A stretch of 64,000 nt of DNA from positions 33,361,001 through 33,425,000 of the forward strand of contig NC_091972.1 in NCBI RefSeq assembly GCF_036711975.1. Reading direction: 5' to 3'. Positions 53,990 through 64,000 of this stretch are shown here, in pieces (position 1 is the stretch's first letter; each line of letters begins with the position of its first letter). The notes under the pieces were generated by a model. That model saw only the letters and a program-made list of their open reading frames with translations, made no database searches and was not told the DNA's origin. The position numbers were made by a program, and so were the translations under genes. The DNA is from Onthophagus taurus. Lineage: Eukaryota; Arthropoda; Insecta; Coleoptera; Scarabaeidae.

Positions 53990-54560
53990 TTAAATTAGGC
54001 CCACTCAAATCCCGGCAGGAAATCGTCGACTATTAAAGTATCCCCAACCCTGTACTGTAAGTATTTTTTTTATTGACAAATTATACGTCAATTTAAAAGC
54101 GAGTCTAAACATGGGGTGTGTCGAGCTAATAGACTTCGAGAGAGTAAACGAGGGGGAAGAGTACGATGAAAGTGAGAGTGTTTGTGTATGTGGCAGGAAC
54201 ATAACCAGAGAAAGAGAGCAAACCCGATTTTATCCGCCTTATTTACGGGGATGTTTTCGAATGCGTCGCCGTATTATGACTTTATGGAGGGGAAGCAGCG
54301 GCGCGGCGTGTTACAGAGAGCCGGTCCCGTTTAGCTAAATTGGATTTTTATTTGTGCCGATGCGTTAAACGCCTATGGAGAGAGTGTAGGTTATTTATTT
54401 TTTTTTTTGGCTGGCTGTCGTTCTTTGGTCGTTTCGGGCGGGGGGACATTTTCCCCATCTACAAAGCGGCCACTCGACCTATCTAAATTCGAACGCTTGA
54501 AACCGTTTTAGTAGCGCGATGTCGTTTTATTATCGCTTTTGTAATTTATACGTTTTTTTA
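53990..54560. promoter_or_regulatory. GC-rich island, candidate conserved non-coding element
   Basis: CpG-rich with TTTATGG, TTTACGGGG and TTATTATCGC motifs and a run of Gs (54440-54445). Overlapping motif-free frames lie on both strands (54005-54202 minus, 54111-54338 plus). I see no transposon hallmark. Confidence 0.3.
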
Positions 54561-55950
54561 ACGGCGTCTGTTTTAAACGATATAGATATTATCAACGTCA
54601 ACAATTTCTCTTTGATTTCTTTTATTGGTTGATTTATATGATTTCATTACAATTTTGAATAACTAACTTTTAAATAATTTTCAAAAGAATTTTAATCGGT
54701 TAAAGTGATTTAAAATATTTAACATTCAATTTAATGATAGATGTAATTAAAAAATAAACGTTTGAAAGGTTTGAATCCCAAGTTGATATTCGAAATGTAC
54801 AAACATATCCCGCGGCATTCATTCACGTCTTAAAAAAGCAATAACACACTCAATTAGCACCACTTAACAGTCTTCGAGACAAAAAAAAATCCACCGCGGC
54901 TGTTACTCTCAAAAAAAAGCTATAGGAATCTTTATATATTTCTCTCGTCTTTTTAAAGTTCTCTTTAAAATGTTAAAGTGTCCCGTAATCGTCGGTGTCA
55001 AAAAACTAGATCACAAGCCACCGAAAAACTCATCGTGTTACGACCAAAACCTCCATCGTCGACGATTACCTCTTTAAGCGACCAGAAAAAACGATTTAAG
55101 AGAATGAATTGAATGTAACTGGGTGACAATTTATTGGTTTTTAATTAGATTTATAACGCGGGTCGGACAGGAATACGTCCGCACTTTATATTTTTAAATG
55201 CCTAGTTGAGATTTGAAGAGGGAAATCGAAGGAACTACTAAGACGCAGATTATTTTTAAAGTGTTTTTAAGTGGTCTAAGTCGCCGAGTAGGAAATAGTC
55301 GTCGGGTTTCGTATGGCGCCAGTTAAGTTTTTACTACTGACGGATGTTCCTTTTTAAAATTCGATTCTCTTGTACTACCGTGTGTACGTGTATACGGAAG
55401 CGGCTGTATACTCAACACACAAAAAAAAATTCTTCATTTGCAAAGGGAAGGCTAATTTTCTATAAGTAGTATGAAGTAGTTGGAATGAAACGTTTAAAAG
55501 GTCTTTTATGACAAGGGTTACATTTTTAAGTGTGTCCGTTTTACACTTTTTAAAGACACTCTTTAAAAGTGTAAGTTTTGTCATAAATTATATTTTCTTA
55601 CATTTTGTTCAAATTCTATACGTAGATATTGTCAAATTCAAGCCTCAAAAAGCTTAGCTTACCAAACCACAAAGGGGAGTTAAAACAAAATCTAGATTAC
55701 TTATTTGTGGGTAATTCTTAGAATATTTCAATGTTAGAGACTTTGTATATGAGAAAATATCAAATGATATGCTAAAATTATTGAAAAATGTCTTCGAACA
55801 TTAAAGTACATTTTTGAAGATATTTTAATGTAATGGTTATTAACATTAAAATGTACGACGGAAAATGTATGAATGATGATTAAAATGCAATAACTATTGA
55901 ATTTGTAAAGGGGCGTTTTCTGGATGTTAAATTAAAGTTAAAGTATTCCC
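54561..55950. other. no gene seen; moderately GC-rich patch 54830-55370
   Basis: 54830-55370 has many CG dinucleotides and short ACTTTTTAAAG-like palindromic stretches. The rest is AT-rich. No reading frame with motifs. Confidence 0.3.
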
Positions 55951-55959
55951 AACCCAACA

Positions 55960-56275
55960 ATGTAGATTACCAAAATTACTCTTTTAACTTACGAGGTTTG
56001 TCAGGAAAATGTTATGAATGCGGTGAAGTGGGACATTTTTCATGGAATAACAAGATTAAAGAGGAAACAGATGAACACAGACGAGATTTTGTCTCAGACG
56101 AGGCTGAATGTCTCAAGAAGCAATTGTAGAAGAAGACAACTAAGAAGAGGCTGAAAAGATTACAAAATACAGTTTATTCTGAACACTGGAGCAACTGATC
56201 TCTTTATAACTGATAGTATGGAAGAATTTGTGAAAGATATCAAATATCTAGAAAATCAAATAAATGTGCTTTCTT
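55960..56275 (+). pseudogene. copia-type gag zinc knuckle and protease remnant
   Basis: CYECGEVGHFSWNNKIK (near 56010) is a CX2CX4HX4C knuckle whose last Cys has become Asn. Then FILNTGATDLFITDSMEEFV (near 56172) is a Ty1/copia-type protease start with the active-site D-S/T-G-A changed to N-T-G-A. Stops lie between them. Reverse transcriptase and integrase are not seen. Confidence 0.5.
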
Positions 56276-56639
56276 TCAATTTTTGCCTCCATAGTTCTTT
56301 AACTTCTCTTCCAATCATTACATCTTAGCATTTCTTTTACAACAATATCAACTGTCTCTTCCCATTTTTCTGTACCATTCCTTTCGGACTCACTCCTTGT
56401 TTTTTTCTGCTTATTAGCATTCTAAGGTAATCTTACTTCCTTTATCTCTCGTTTTTTAAGAGAGCTCATTGTCTTCTTGAATTGGGCATAAAATTCTCCT
56501 CAAAAGTTTTCTCTTAAATGTATCAATATCGTTTGAGAGTTTTGAAATAAAATCACAGCCATGGGTGCTTTTTTGTACTCTGATGATAATGTTGTAGTGT
56601 ATGGTTTTTGACTTGAATATGTTTGCAAGTGCAAAATAT

Positions 56640-57250
56640 GCTCAGTTAGCTAACATACGAGGGATGTCCGGTCCCAAAGGTACGTTTGCACGACACATTG
56701 CCTACCTCACTCTCAATGTTAAAACTTGCCCGCATTTTAGATACTTGTAAACATATTGCCTTAGGTTCAGTACAACGTGTGCAATAACAGTCGTACAATG
56801 TCACGTACATGCTCCGATCGAAACTCACTCCACGTTTGAAATGCTAGCTATCATTCAATTGCATGCAAATAATGAAATACCTACCGTAGTTAATAAAAAA
56901 TACTGAAGACTTGCGGAGAAGGCGTTAATAAGGTTATTGCATGACAATGCAGAACTGCACACCTCAAATCAAACGAAGGGCTGGCTTCAGAAACACAATT
57001 GGGAAATTCTTGTCCATCCGCCCTATAGTCCTATTGTTTGGGCCGTTGAAAGTTACGTTGAAGTAAGACAGTATTTTAAAAATTTGGATCGTACCTTTTA
57101 CGAAGAAGCTATATAGAAGCTTGTGGCTTGCTGGGATAAGAGCCTTAATATTGGCGGCGATTATATTGAAAAATAGTTAATAGTTCACATTTTTACTTAG
57201 TGTATGGTTGATTTCTATAAATAAAGTAGTCTGTCTGTAATTCGTAATTT
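56640..57250 (+). pseudogene. mariner transposase remnant, copy 2
   Basis: Aligns with 11766-12370. LLHDNAELHTSNQTKGWLQK is followed by HNWEILVHPPYSP, then a deletion that removes the third catalytic position, and the tail (GGDYIEK with a stop). The left end CGAGGGATGTCCGGTCCC could be an inverted-repeat start, but no matching right end was found. Confidence 0.6.
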
Positions 57251-57259
57251 TGCTTCAAA

Positions 57260-57640
57260 TGTCATCCTCTTCTCGGCTTAGGCTTCCTAGTTTTACTCCA
57301 AAGTAATTATGCACTTTTAGGGGCTCCATTTTGTCCTACGTAATCTTGTTAATCATGGTTTTGATTCTGCTTTGAAGAATGACTTTTCTTTTTTCTTTAT
57401 TAATTCTAATTGCCACTTCTTCTTTCATTGTTTTGTATGTTTTCTCTGCATCTTTCATCGTTCTATAGTGTTGATATCACCTATATATGAAGCCAGTTGA
57501 ACGATTTTATTGCTCGATAGGTTGCATTATGATATATTCAAGAGCAAACTTAAATGCACTATGATGTCAAATGTTTATGTTAGCTGTTTTTGTATATGGA
57601 CACGTGCCTCTGTGTCTGTGCTTGTTATCGTGACTAAATA
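57260..57640. other. no gene of its own; probably LINE-derived flank
   Basis: Runs into the minus-strand LINE scrap that follows. No clear motif. Confidence 0.3.
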
Positions 57641-57649
57641 TATTGTACA

Positions 57650-57860
57650 CTAGATCATATTCCCATGATTGTAACAATCTGATCGATTGTGGACTTTTAT
57701 TTCCTAAATCCGAGTTGATATTCACTTATAATCTTTTCTGCAAATGGATAGACTCGTTGGTTTAGTATATATTTGAATATCTTATATTCCGTAGATAACA
57801 GTGGTATTCCTAGATTTTTTTGACAGAACAGTTTGTATGCTGTGTTGTCTTCTTCTTCTT
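57650..57860 (-). pseudogene. RTE-like reverse-transcriptase scrap
   Basis: The minus-strand frame reads LGIPLLSTEYKIFKYILNQR, VYPFAEKIISEYQLGFRK, a stop and STIDQIVTI. This is the R-G-I-x-L-L-x-x-x-Y-K-I ... Y-Q-x-G-F-R-x-x-R-S-T-x-D-Q-I block of non-LTR reverse transcriptases. The catalytic motifs are not present. Confidence 0.55.
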
Positions 57861-58035
57861 TTCACAGCACTATAGTCTTCTGCGGACTTTTCCTTGCATA
57901 CGTTGTCATTCCGATCCGTCAGACGCCGAATGCTTCTAATTTCCTACTAGCTGTTCGCTTCCTATTTGCCTAGCTGTCGCAATCTGCTATTCTTCATATT
58001 TTCATTTGTTGTACTAGGTCTGGACCATCCATGAG

Positions 58036-58340
58036 CTGTCATTCTTCTTGAGCTGGCATTTTCGAAGCATTATAAACTGCACCTTTTTTGCTAGTCCAAG
58101 AACAGTTCATATCAATTACTCATTCTTCTTCTTCACATTTCACCACCATCTCTTACCAGTCTATATATCTGACCTAAGAGTCTTTCAAAGACTCTCTAAT
58201 TTGTTTTCATATCCTGTCGACATGGTCCATGTTTCGCAATTCCATGTTTTAACAGTTGCCTTGCAGTTATATCCAGTTAGCGTGATATTGATTATACTTT
58301 ATCAATTTATCAATGCCAGATTCTTTCCCATTTTTTAATG
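58036..58340 (-). repeat. LINE-derived repeat, related copy at 60545-60660
   Basis: GGCATTTTCGAAGCATTATA and the following 60 bases recur at 60550-60630 with few changes. The minus strand near 58280-58215 gives NCETWTMST, recalling the G-S/A-E-T-W-T-L block after non-LTR reverse transcriptases. Confidence 0.4.
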
Positions 58341-58978
58341 CAGTTATTGCATTGAGAGTTTCATCTATTGTAGAGGTTGTAGTTCATGTTGTTATTTAGA
58401 TACTCAGCAATTCCCTCCAAGTGTAGTGTGAGCAGTAGAAATGAATATCAGTTTTTACTTTATCAATTTATTTCCCAACTTTTGATAGCACTTTTCGTTT
58501 TCGAAATATAAGCGAAACTTTCCCCAAACTTTCAACCCCCAAAACACGGCTGGGGGCCTTTACCGCACGTTTAAAAAAATACCTAAACCTTATTTTGGTC
58601 TACTCTATGAATGTACCAAATTTCATTAAACTCTCTGTCAGACAGTTGTGATACTTCCCTTGTAAGTGATGTTAAAAAATATGCTTAGCATGAAGATATA
58701 CATAGGAATGTACTTAGAATGAGTGTGACTTTAAATATAGATAGATAAGTTGGGTTAATTCGACCTACTTTTAGTTCAAAAATCTGTGGTACTACAGTGT
58801 ACAAGTTTTTCAGAGACAGTCTATATAAAATAATCGATATGACTCAACGACCTTGAATTTTGTATTCTCTTGTACTAAAAATCTAAAAATAGATAATGTA
58901 AATAGTGTAAAACATGCTTAGTTTGACTCGGGTGTTCGCACGATATTGTTGCGTTCTACAAAAAAAAAGATTCCAAAA

Positions 58979-61900
58979 ATGATTGAATATTTTGGCGCTT
59001 TAGTTGCTGTTCTCTTCCTTTGAGTAAAATTCCTGGTCCAAAAATATATCCAATTATTGGAAATTTATACATGTTTATCGGAGTTAAACGTTCAGGTAAT
59101 ATACTATTTAATTTATTTTTATTTAAACGAAAGTTCCTGTTAAAAAATGATTTTATAAGGAGATAAAACAATTTTTTGAATAGTTATTTTTTATAAAAAT
59201 TTAAAACTTTTTAACAGGAACATATTCAAAATTAAGGTTTTTGTTTGCTTTATTAAATTTTTAATTATTCAAAACACAATAACTAACACAATAATTGTCA
59301 TCTTTATATCTATAATGCAAAGGCAAATTTTAAACTTTTCTGCATTCATTTTAAAGGTTTATGAAAGCCTGATTGTCTACTCTTCAATGACAATGTCAAT
59401 CAGTTATTTAGGCAAATCAGTGTTTGTGTAAATTTTTTTCATTTTTCAGGGTTAAACTAAACCTGAAAAACGGATTTATTAGAAAACTTTTTGAGTGTTT
59501 TAATTCTTTCAGTACTTTGGAAAACCGATTTCAGACTGAACTAGTTTTTGCTAGATCACAACAGTGTTTCCTACGCATGTTAGGATTAATTACATCAGCA
59601 TGGGATAAACTACTTTGACCTAGGATCTAGGCTACATCCCTTTTAATGATAAAGAGGGTATGAAGTCATAACTATAAATTGAACTAACTAATAAAAGACA
59701 ATATTTATTAAGTACACAGATTTATTAAAATCAACAAGTGTAATTTGTTTAAACTTTTATTTGAGTGTTTTATTTGTTTCTGCAAGGCATATTCTGATGG
59801 CATTTAGAATTGCACAGAATTTTTTTCTTTCTTACACTCACATCTGCTGTGCTGTTTTTTTGGTGCAAGTAGGTACACTTCGCAAAATTTGTTTTAAATT
59901 AATGAGTTGTTACTGTAGCCCTTAACGAGATTTCAATATCTTGATCAAGTTGTCTTTCTAGTAAAAATTGTAAAATTATTTTGTTAAATTATATTATTAT
60001 GACTAATTTGCTTCAATTTATCAATATGAGAAGTGTTTAACTAACTAACCTACAATAGAATTTCTGGCCTATATTCAGGCCTCCTCTAACTCTATCTACA
60101 TCAAGAATTGACATGATCACATACTAGTTTTGTCTGAAGTGCGTATCGATAATAAGTAGGTACGCCAAACTAGTTTTTCCTATACTAAACTAGATGATTG
60201 CAACACTCGTATAACAAACTGGTTTGACCTAGGAAAAGCTACTTTAGCTTGAAATCTGGTTTGGCCGGTAACATACATACTGATATTGCTTTCAGATAGC
60301 TTATTCGCTTCATCTGTATGATTCACTAATATATATATATGAGTGTTGACTGTTGCTCTCGCATTCAGCAATTTGTGTACCTAAAGTCCAAACTAAGAAG
60401 CTTACTACTTGATATTAGAAAACTCGGCAAAGCGTTGATGTTAGGCTATTAGATTTCATAATCACAGTACAAACTGGGAAGAACCTTATCCATTACTGTG
60501 ATTTCACAATTTAATAAAGAACAAAATGTCCTTATAGGAACAAAAAAGCAGGCATTTTCGAAGCATTATAAACTGCACCTTTTTGGCTAGTCATAGAACA
60601 GTTCGTATCACTCACTCATTTTGCAATTCACATATCTATCTGGTTTCCAAAAATAGTCGACATATTTCTGGCTAAATACTTCCATTAAATGTTTTGTAAA
60701 TTTTTAAACTTTTAAAATTTGAAACATATAAGAAGCAAATCAAAAATTCAGAAAGTTCAAACAAGATCTGTTCAGTGCAGTTGCATAGATCTAAAACTTT
60801 TTGTTTAAGTCGGTTAATAAAAAATATTACCAACCGTATTAGTATGTGCCTCACTTAGGACCACTTTTACCATCTCTTGATAAATTCATCTGATAGATAA
60901 ATCCAGCTTTCAGCCAATTAAAATGCCTCAACCATGGTAATTATCTCCTGGGTAACTTATCAAGAAGATTGTTAAAGTGGGCATTATTCTGCTTTATATT
61001 TAAAGCAGTGGACCGAATATACATTAATTTTACATAGACTGCAGTCAAAAGTTACTTGTACTGTCCTTCCTTGCTTCAGTTTGTTAGTTTGAATCCATTC
61101 CATTCACTTGCGTTACAGCCCAAGTCGAGTATTGGTCTACATTAGAGCTCCTCCAACTGTCTCATTGTCAGTTCAAGTCCACCGCTTTCTAGTTCGGAAC
61201 CCCAATCCTTTTCGCATCTCTCTGCAACCTAAATATTATCTGCCTCTATAATTACTTTCTCCAGTGTGATATTAATCAGTTGACACGACAACGCGTCTCC
61301 TTGTCGCAGTCTGTGGTTTATTTCGAAAGTTTGTGTTGTTTTTCTTGTATCGCAATGTCATCGTAGAGTTGACCGTAGCTTTTATTACTTTGCTTCTATG
61401 TATTTATATACAGCTCTAAGACTATGAATAGGTGATATATACCGTACCTTTTCCAACATTTGTACGGCGAATATTTAGTTCATTGTAAAAGAAGCTCACT
61501 TGGTAGTTCCCTACTACGTTCTCGAGGAATTGCTTCATTCTTTCTCCCAGTATCATCGTGAGTATTTTATAGGTTACGTTGAGCAAGACAATACCTCTGT
61601 AATTTCAGCAATCCAGTTGAATCCTCTTTTTGTGTAACGTGCAGATTACCCCTAATGGGCCCTTAAAGGTTGGTTACCGTTTCCAGAAGAGTACTTTCTA
61701 TCTGTGGAGGTCTAAATACTGTTTGTAGTAGATTAAATTCTGCTGGAAAAAAACTAAATACTCCTTGCAGTAGATTAAATACTGCAGGCAAAAGAAATAA
61801 ACAGATCTTGGGATATGAAAAAGGTGCAAAACGTTAATGTTGAGTCCATCAACCTGTTCTATAAGTGATTTGAGAGCTCTGGGCCTGGAGAAGGATCGCA

Positions 61901-63872
61901 CATTCAATGTTCCGAATTTTTGGATAACATCTATCTTTTGTTATTTGGTACATATTTGATTAGTAGCTACTTGATTAGCATCTTTATCGCTCTTCAAAAC
62001 CACTTCTTCATCTTCTTTTGCAATTCAATTGGAAACAAGAGTTGCTTCAGGCGGAGCATTGCAAATTTTCGCAGAGAGTTTGTCAGAAAAATCATCCAAC
62101 TGCTCGTTATCTAATTGCTTGGAGTCGTCATCGGAATCTTCGAAGGATTTATATATATATTTGCTGAATCATGTTCTTGATTCAGCTGATCTAGCAAATT
62201 GCATTGCACAAACTTAACCAACCGCGCTTTCAGCAATCTAAAGTTATAGTTAAGTTGATACAATCTCGACTATTTTATAACGATCGATATTGTCCACAAT
62301 TTTTAAACAATGTTTTTTAGATATCTTCAAAATCTTTTCGGAAATGGTTAAAACATATGGTCCTTTATTTAGAGCTTTTAGTGGTTTTATACCGTTAATT
62401 AATGTAACAAAACCAGAACATCTTGAGGTAAGTTAAATTACAATTAAGTTACTTTTCAGTTTATCGTTATTTTTACAGCAAATTATGTCAAGTTCTATTC
62501 ACGTTCACAAAGGAATGATGTATGAAGCTTTAAAAGAATGGTTAGGAGATGGTTTATTAATAAGCAACGGAGTAAAATGGCATCAAAGAAGAAAAATGAT
62601 CACCCCCACGTTTCATTTTAAAATATTAGAACATTTTATGCCTGTTTTCGTCAAAAAAAGTAAATTATTAATTGATTATTTAGAAAAAGAAAGCAATGGG
62701 AATGGTTTTGACATCTGTCCATATATAACTCATTGTACTTTAGATATAATTTGTGGTAAGAAAAATATGAATTAAAATTTTATTTAAATAATATATATTA
62801 AATTAATTAACAGAAACTGCAATGGGTATTTCTTTAAATGCCGTGTCAGATAGAAATAGCAGCTACATTCAAGCAACGAACAAGTAATTATTAGATTTAT
62901 AAATATTAATTTTAATTTTTAGCAAACATTATTTTAATAGCACACGAGAATTATTTATAATAAGACAAGCAAGTATTTTACAACAAACACCTTTATATCC
63001 ATTTTTAAAAGAGGGAAAATCTTTCTACGAAAACGTTAAAGTTTTACATAACTTCACCAATAAAGTCATTTCGGAACGAAAAGAATACTTAAAAGAACAT
63101 CCAATTAAAATTGAAGAAGACGACGAAACTTTTACGAAAAAACGGTTATCGTTTTTGGATCTTTTGCTGACCTCAACCGAGAAACTAACCGATTCTGATA
63201 TTAGAGCGGAAGTCGATACTTTTATGTTTGCCGGTCATGATACGACAACAACCGGAATATGTTGGACTTTATTTTTGTTAGGATTAAATCAAGATTACCA
63301 GCAAAAAGCTTACGAGGAAATTCAAGATGTCCTTGGTGATAAGAATACGCCTGAAACCATTTCAGATTTGAACGAATTGAAATACTTGGAATGTTGTATA
63401 AAAGAAAGTTTGAGGATTTATCCAAGTGTACCATTAATTTCTAGAGTACTAACTGAAGATATTACATTAGGTAAGATCAATGATTTTTACCTTTTTAAAA
63501 TTTTCATTAATTTTATTTATTATTTTAGATGCATTTAAAATTCCCAAAGGAACTAATTGCAATTTAGATATTTATCATACTCATAGAAATCCTGAAATTT
63601 ACCCAGAACCCGAAAAATATGACCCTGATCGATTTCAACCCGAAAATTCTAAAAATCGCCATCCTTACGCTTACATCCCTTTTAGTGCTGGTCCTAGAAA
63701 CTGTATTGGCCAAAAATTCGCAATGTACGAAGAAAAAACGTTATTGGCATCGATATTAAAAGCTTACGAAGTTATTCCTGTTGATACACGCGAATCCATA
63801 AATATTATACCTCAAATAGTTTTAAAAACAGAAAATCCGTTCAAAATTGCTTTGAGAAAACGTACAAAATAA
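58979..63872 (+). CDS. cytochrome P450, family 4 (six exons; N-terminus disrupted)
   Basis: Haem-thiolate monooxygenase of the endoplasmic reticulum. Insect CYP4 enzymes oxidise fatty acids, hydrocarbons, hormones or xenobiotics; the substrate is unknown here. Exons by splice signals: 58979-59095, 62321-62427, 62479-62755, 62814-62883, 62923-63470, 63529-63872. Donor and acceptor phases agree at every junction downstream of the first exon's frame break. Motifs: membrane anchor MIEYFGALVAVLFL; KIPGPKIYPIIGNLYMF; I-helix FAGHDTT; KESLRIYP (ExxR); PERF-type region DPDRFQP; haem loop FSAGPRNCIGQKFA with the Cys ligand. Exons 2-6 are fully open. In exon 1 the anchor frame hits TGA at 59021-59023, and the PGP segment is read in another frame from 59020. 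About 15-20 residues expected between anchor and PGP are missing. It is either a recent null allele, an assembly error or an unusual first exon. Confidence 0.9.
59100..61190. other. first P450 intron, left part: repeats, no gene
   Basis: 59483-59575 and 60190-60262 are diverged inverted copies of one repeat (TTTCAGACTGAACTAGTTTT-like versus TTTCAAGCTAAAGTAGCTTT-like). 60545-60660 repeats part of 58036-58340. The rest is AT-rich. Confidence 0.35.
61200..61650 (-). pseudogene. RTE-like reverse-transcriptase scrap in P450 intron 1
   Basis: Minus strand: YRGIVLLNVTYKILTMILGE, RMKQFLENVVGNYQVSF and, after shifts, TQTFEINHRLRQGDALSCQL (motif B, normally G-V-R-Q-G-D-x-L-S-P). Opposite in direction to the P450. 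Strongly decayed and motif C is lost. Confidence 0.6.
61705..61800. repeat. 21-bp minisatellite, about 4-5 units, same family as 10958
   Basis: Units TAAATACTGTTTGTAGTAGA, TAAATTCTGCTGGAAAAAAA, TAAATACTCCTTGCAGTAGA and TAAATACTGCAGGCAAAAGA (each one base longer) follow at 21-22 bp spacing. They match the ATACTGCTGGCAGAAGA core of the array 50 kb to the left. Confidence 0.65.
61801..62320. other. right end of P450 intron 1
   Basis: No gene seen. It ends in a pyrimidine-rich tract and TTTTTTAG acceptor at 62320. Short frames at 61920-62217 are probably spurious. Confidence 0.4.
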
Positions 63873-63879
63873 TTTATTT

Positions 63880-63896
63880 TAATAAATAAATAAATA
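63880..63896 (+). terminator. AATAAA polyadenylation signals of the P450
   Basis: Overlapping AATAAATAAATAAAT begins 8 bases after the stop codon. This is a very short 3' untranslated region, if used. Confidence 0.55.
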
Positions 63897-64000
63897 ATGA
63901 CAATAATAATTTTTTTTATTAATTCATTCTAAACTGTTTAGTATCTTAGATTTTGGTTTCCGGTTTTCTTCCGGGTAACGTAAAACCGAGCTTCTGGGTG

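Noticed and set aside
59020..59095. P450 coding exon beginning at an acceptor near 59003 or 59024
   Set aside because: Possible, but the in-place anchor MIEYFGALVAVLFL just upstream makes a local frame lesion the simpler reading; kept as the alternative in the finding.
1..64000. tRNA, rRNA or microRNA genes
   Set aside because: I looked for tRNA B-box-like GGTTCGANTCC sequences and long conserved hairpins and saw none that I could support, apart from the structures listed.

Overview
The window looks like AT-rich nuclear DNA from an insect, most likely a beetle-like holometabolan (inference). It has one spliced host gene, a family-4 cytochrome P450 on the plus strand at the right end (about 58979-63872). 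I saw no bacterial gene organisation, rRNA, tRNA or CRISPR. Almost everything else is a dense, nested graveyard of transposable elements separated by unannotated AT-rich DNA and a few GC-richer islands that could be conserved regulatory sequence.

Layout: 1-2.7 kb holds a broken piggyBac transposase split by a 1.66-kb terminal-inverted-repeat element. 3.1-5.9 kb holds a PIF/Harbinger scrap and the 3' part of a Penelope-like element (PLE). The PLE is split by a complete Tc1/mariner-superfamily element with DD41D spacing and ends in a hammerhead-ribozyme-like motif. 7.0-8.3 kb holds decayed Mutator-like and Harbinger transposases. 9.4-10.6 kb is GC-richer non-coding DNA. 10.96-11.3 kb is a 21-bp minisatellite. 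11.8-13.7 kb holds a dead mariner and a jockey-like LINE. 16.7-17.2 kb is a second piggyBac remnant. 17.4-22.5 kb is a young PLE inserted as a near-perfect 5'-to-5' inverted dimer, with a 13-bp target duplication and a hammerhead motif at each outer end.

25.1-30.6 kb is a Ty3/gypsy-type retroelement whose gag is interrupted by an opposite-strand LINE. 32.6-32.9 kb holds a transposon-derived DUF7869-like scrap. 33.4-35.5 kb is another LINE interrupted by a 421-bp element. 41.3-43.4 kb has three hAT-type elements with exact 8-bp target duplications; one lies inside another and itself carries an RTE LINE fragment. 46.97-49.73 kb is a large foldback element with arms of about 1.1 kb, built from repeating units and bounded by a 9-bp target duplication. 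50.5-53.8 kb mixes a possible pogo-like remnant, two RNase H-bearing LINE tails and a 513-bp inverted-repeat element. 55.9-57.3 kb has copia and mariner scraps. 57.6-61.7 kb has LINE scraps, the rightmost of them inside the first intron of the P450.

The elements do not form a pathway. They record successive insertions, and the most informative signals are structural: nested insertions with readable target duplications, inverted dimers, foldback arms and self-cleaving-RNA motifs. Family assignments come from recognising motifs in translated sequence without any database search. Boundaries are exact only where I could see inverted repeats and target duplications.
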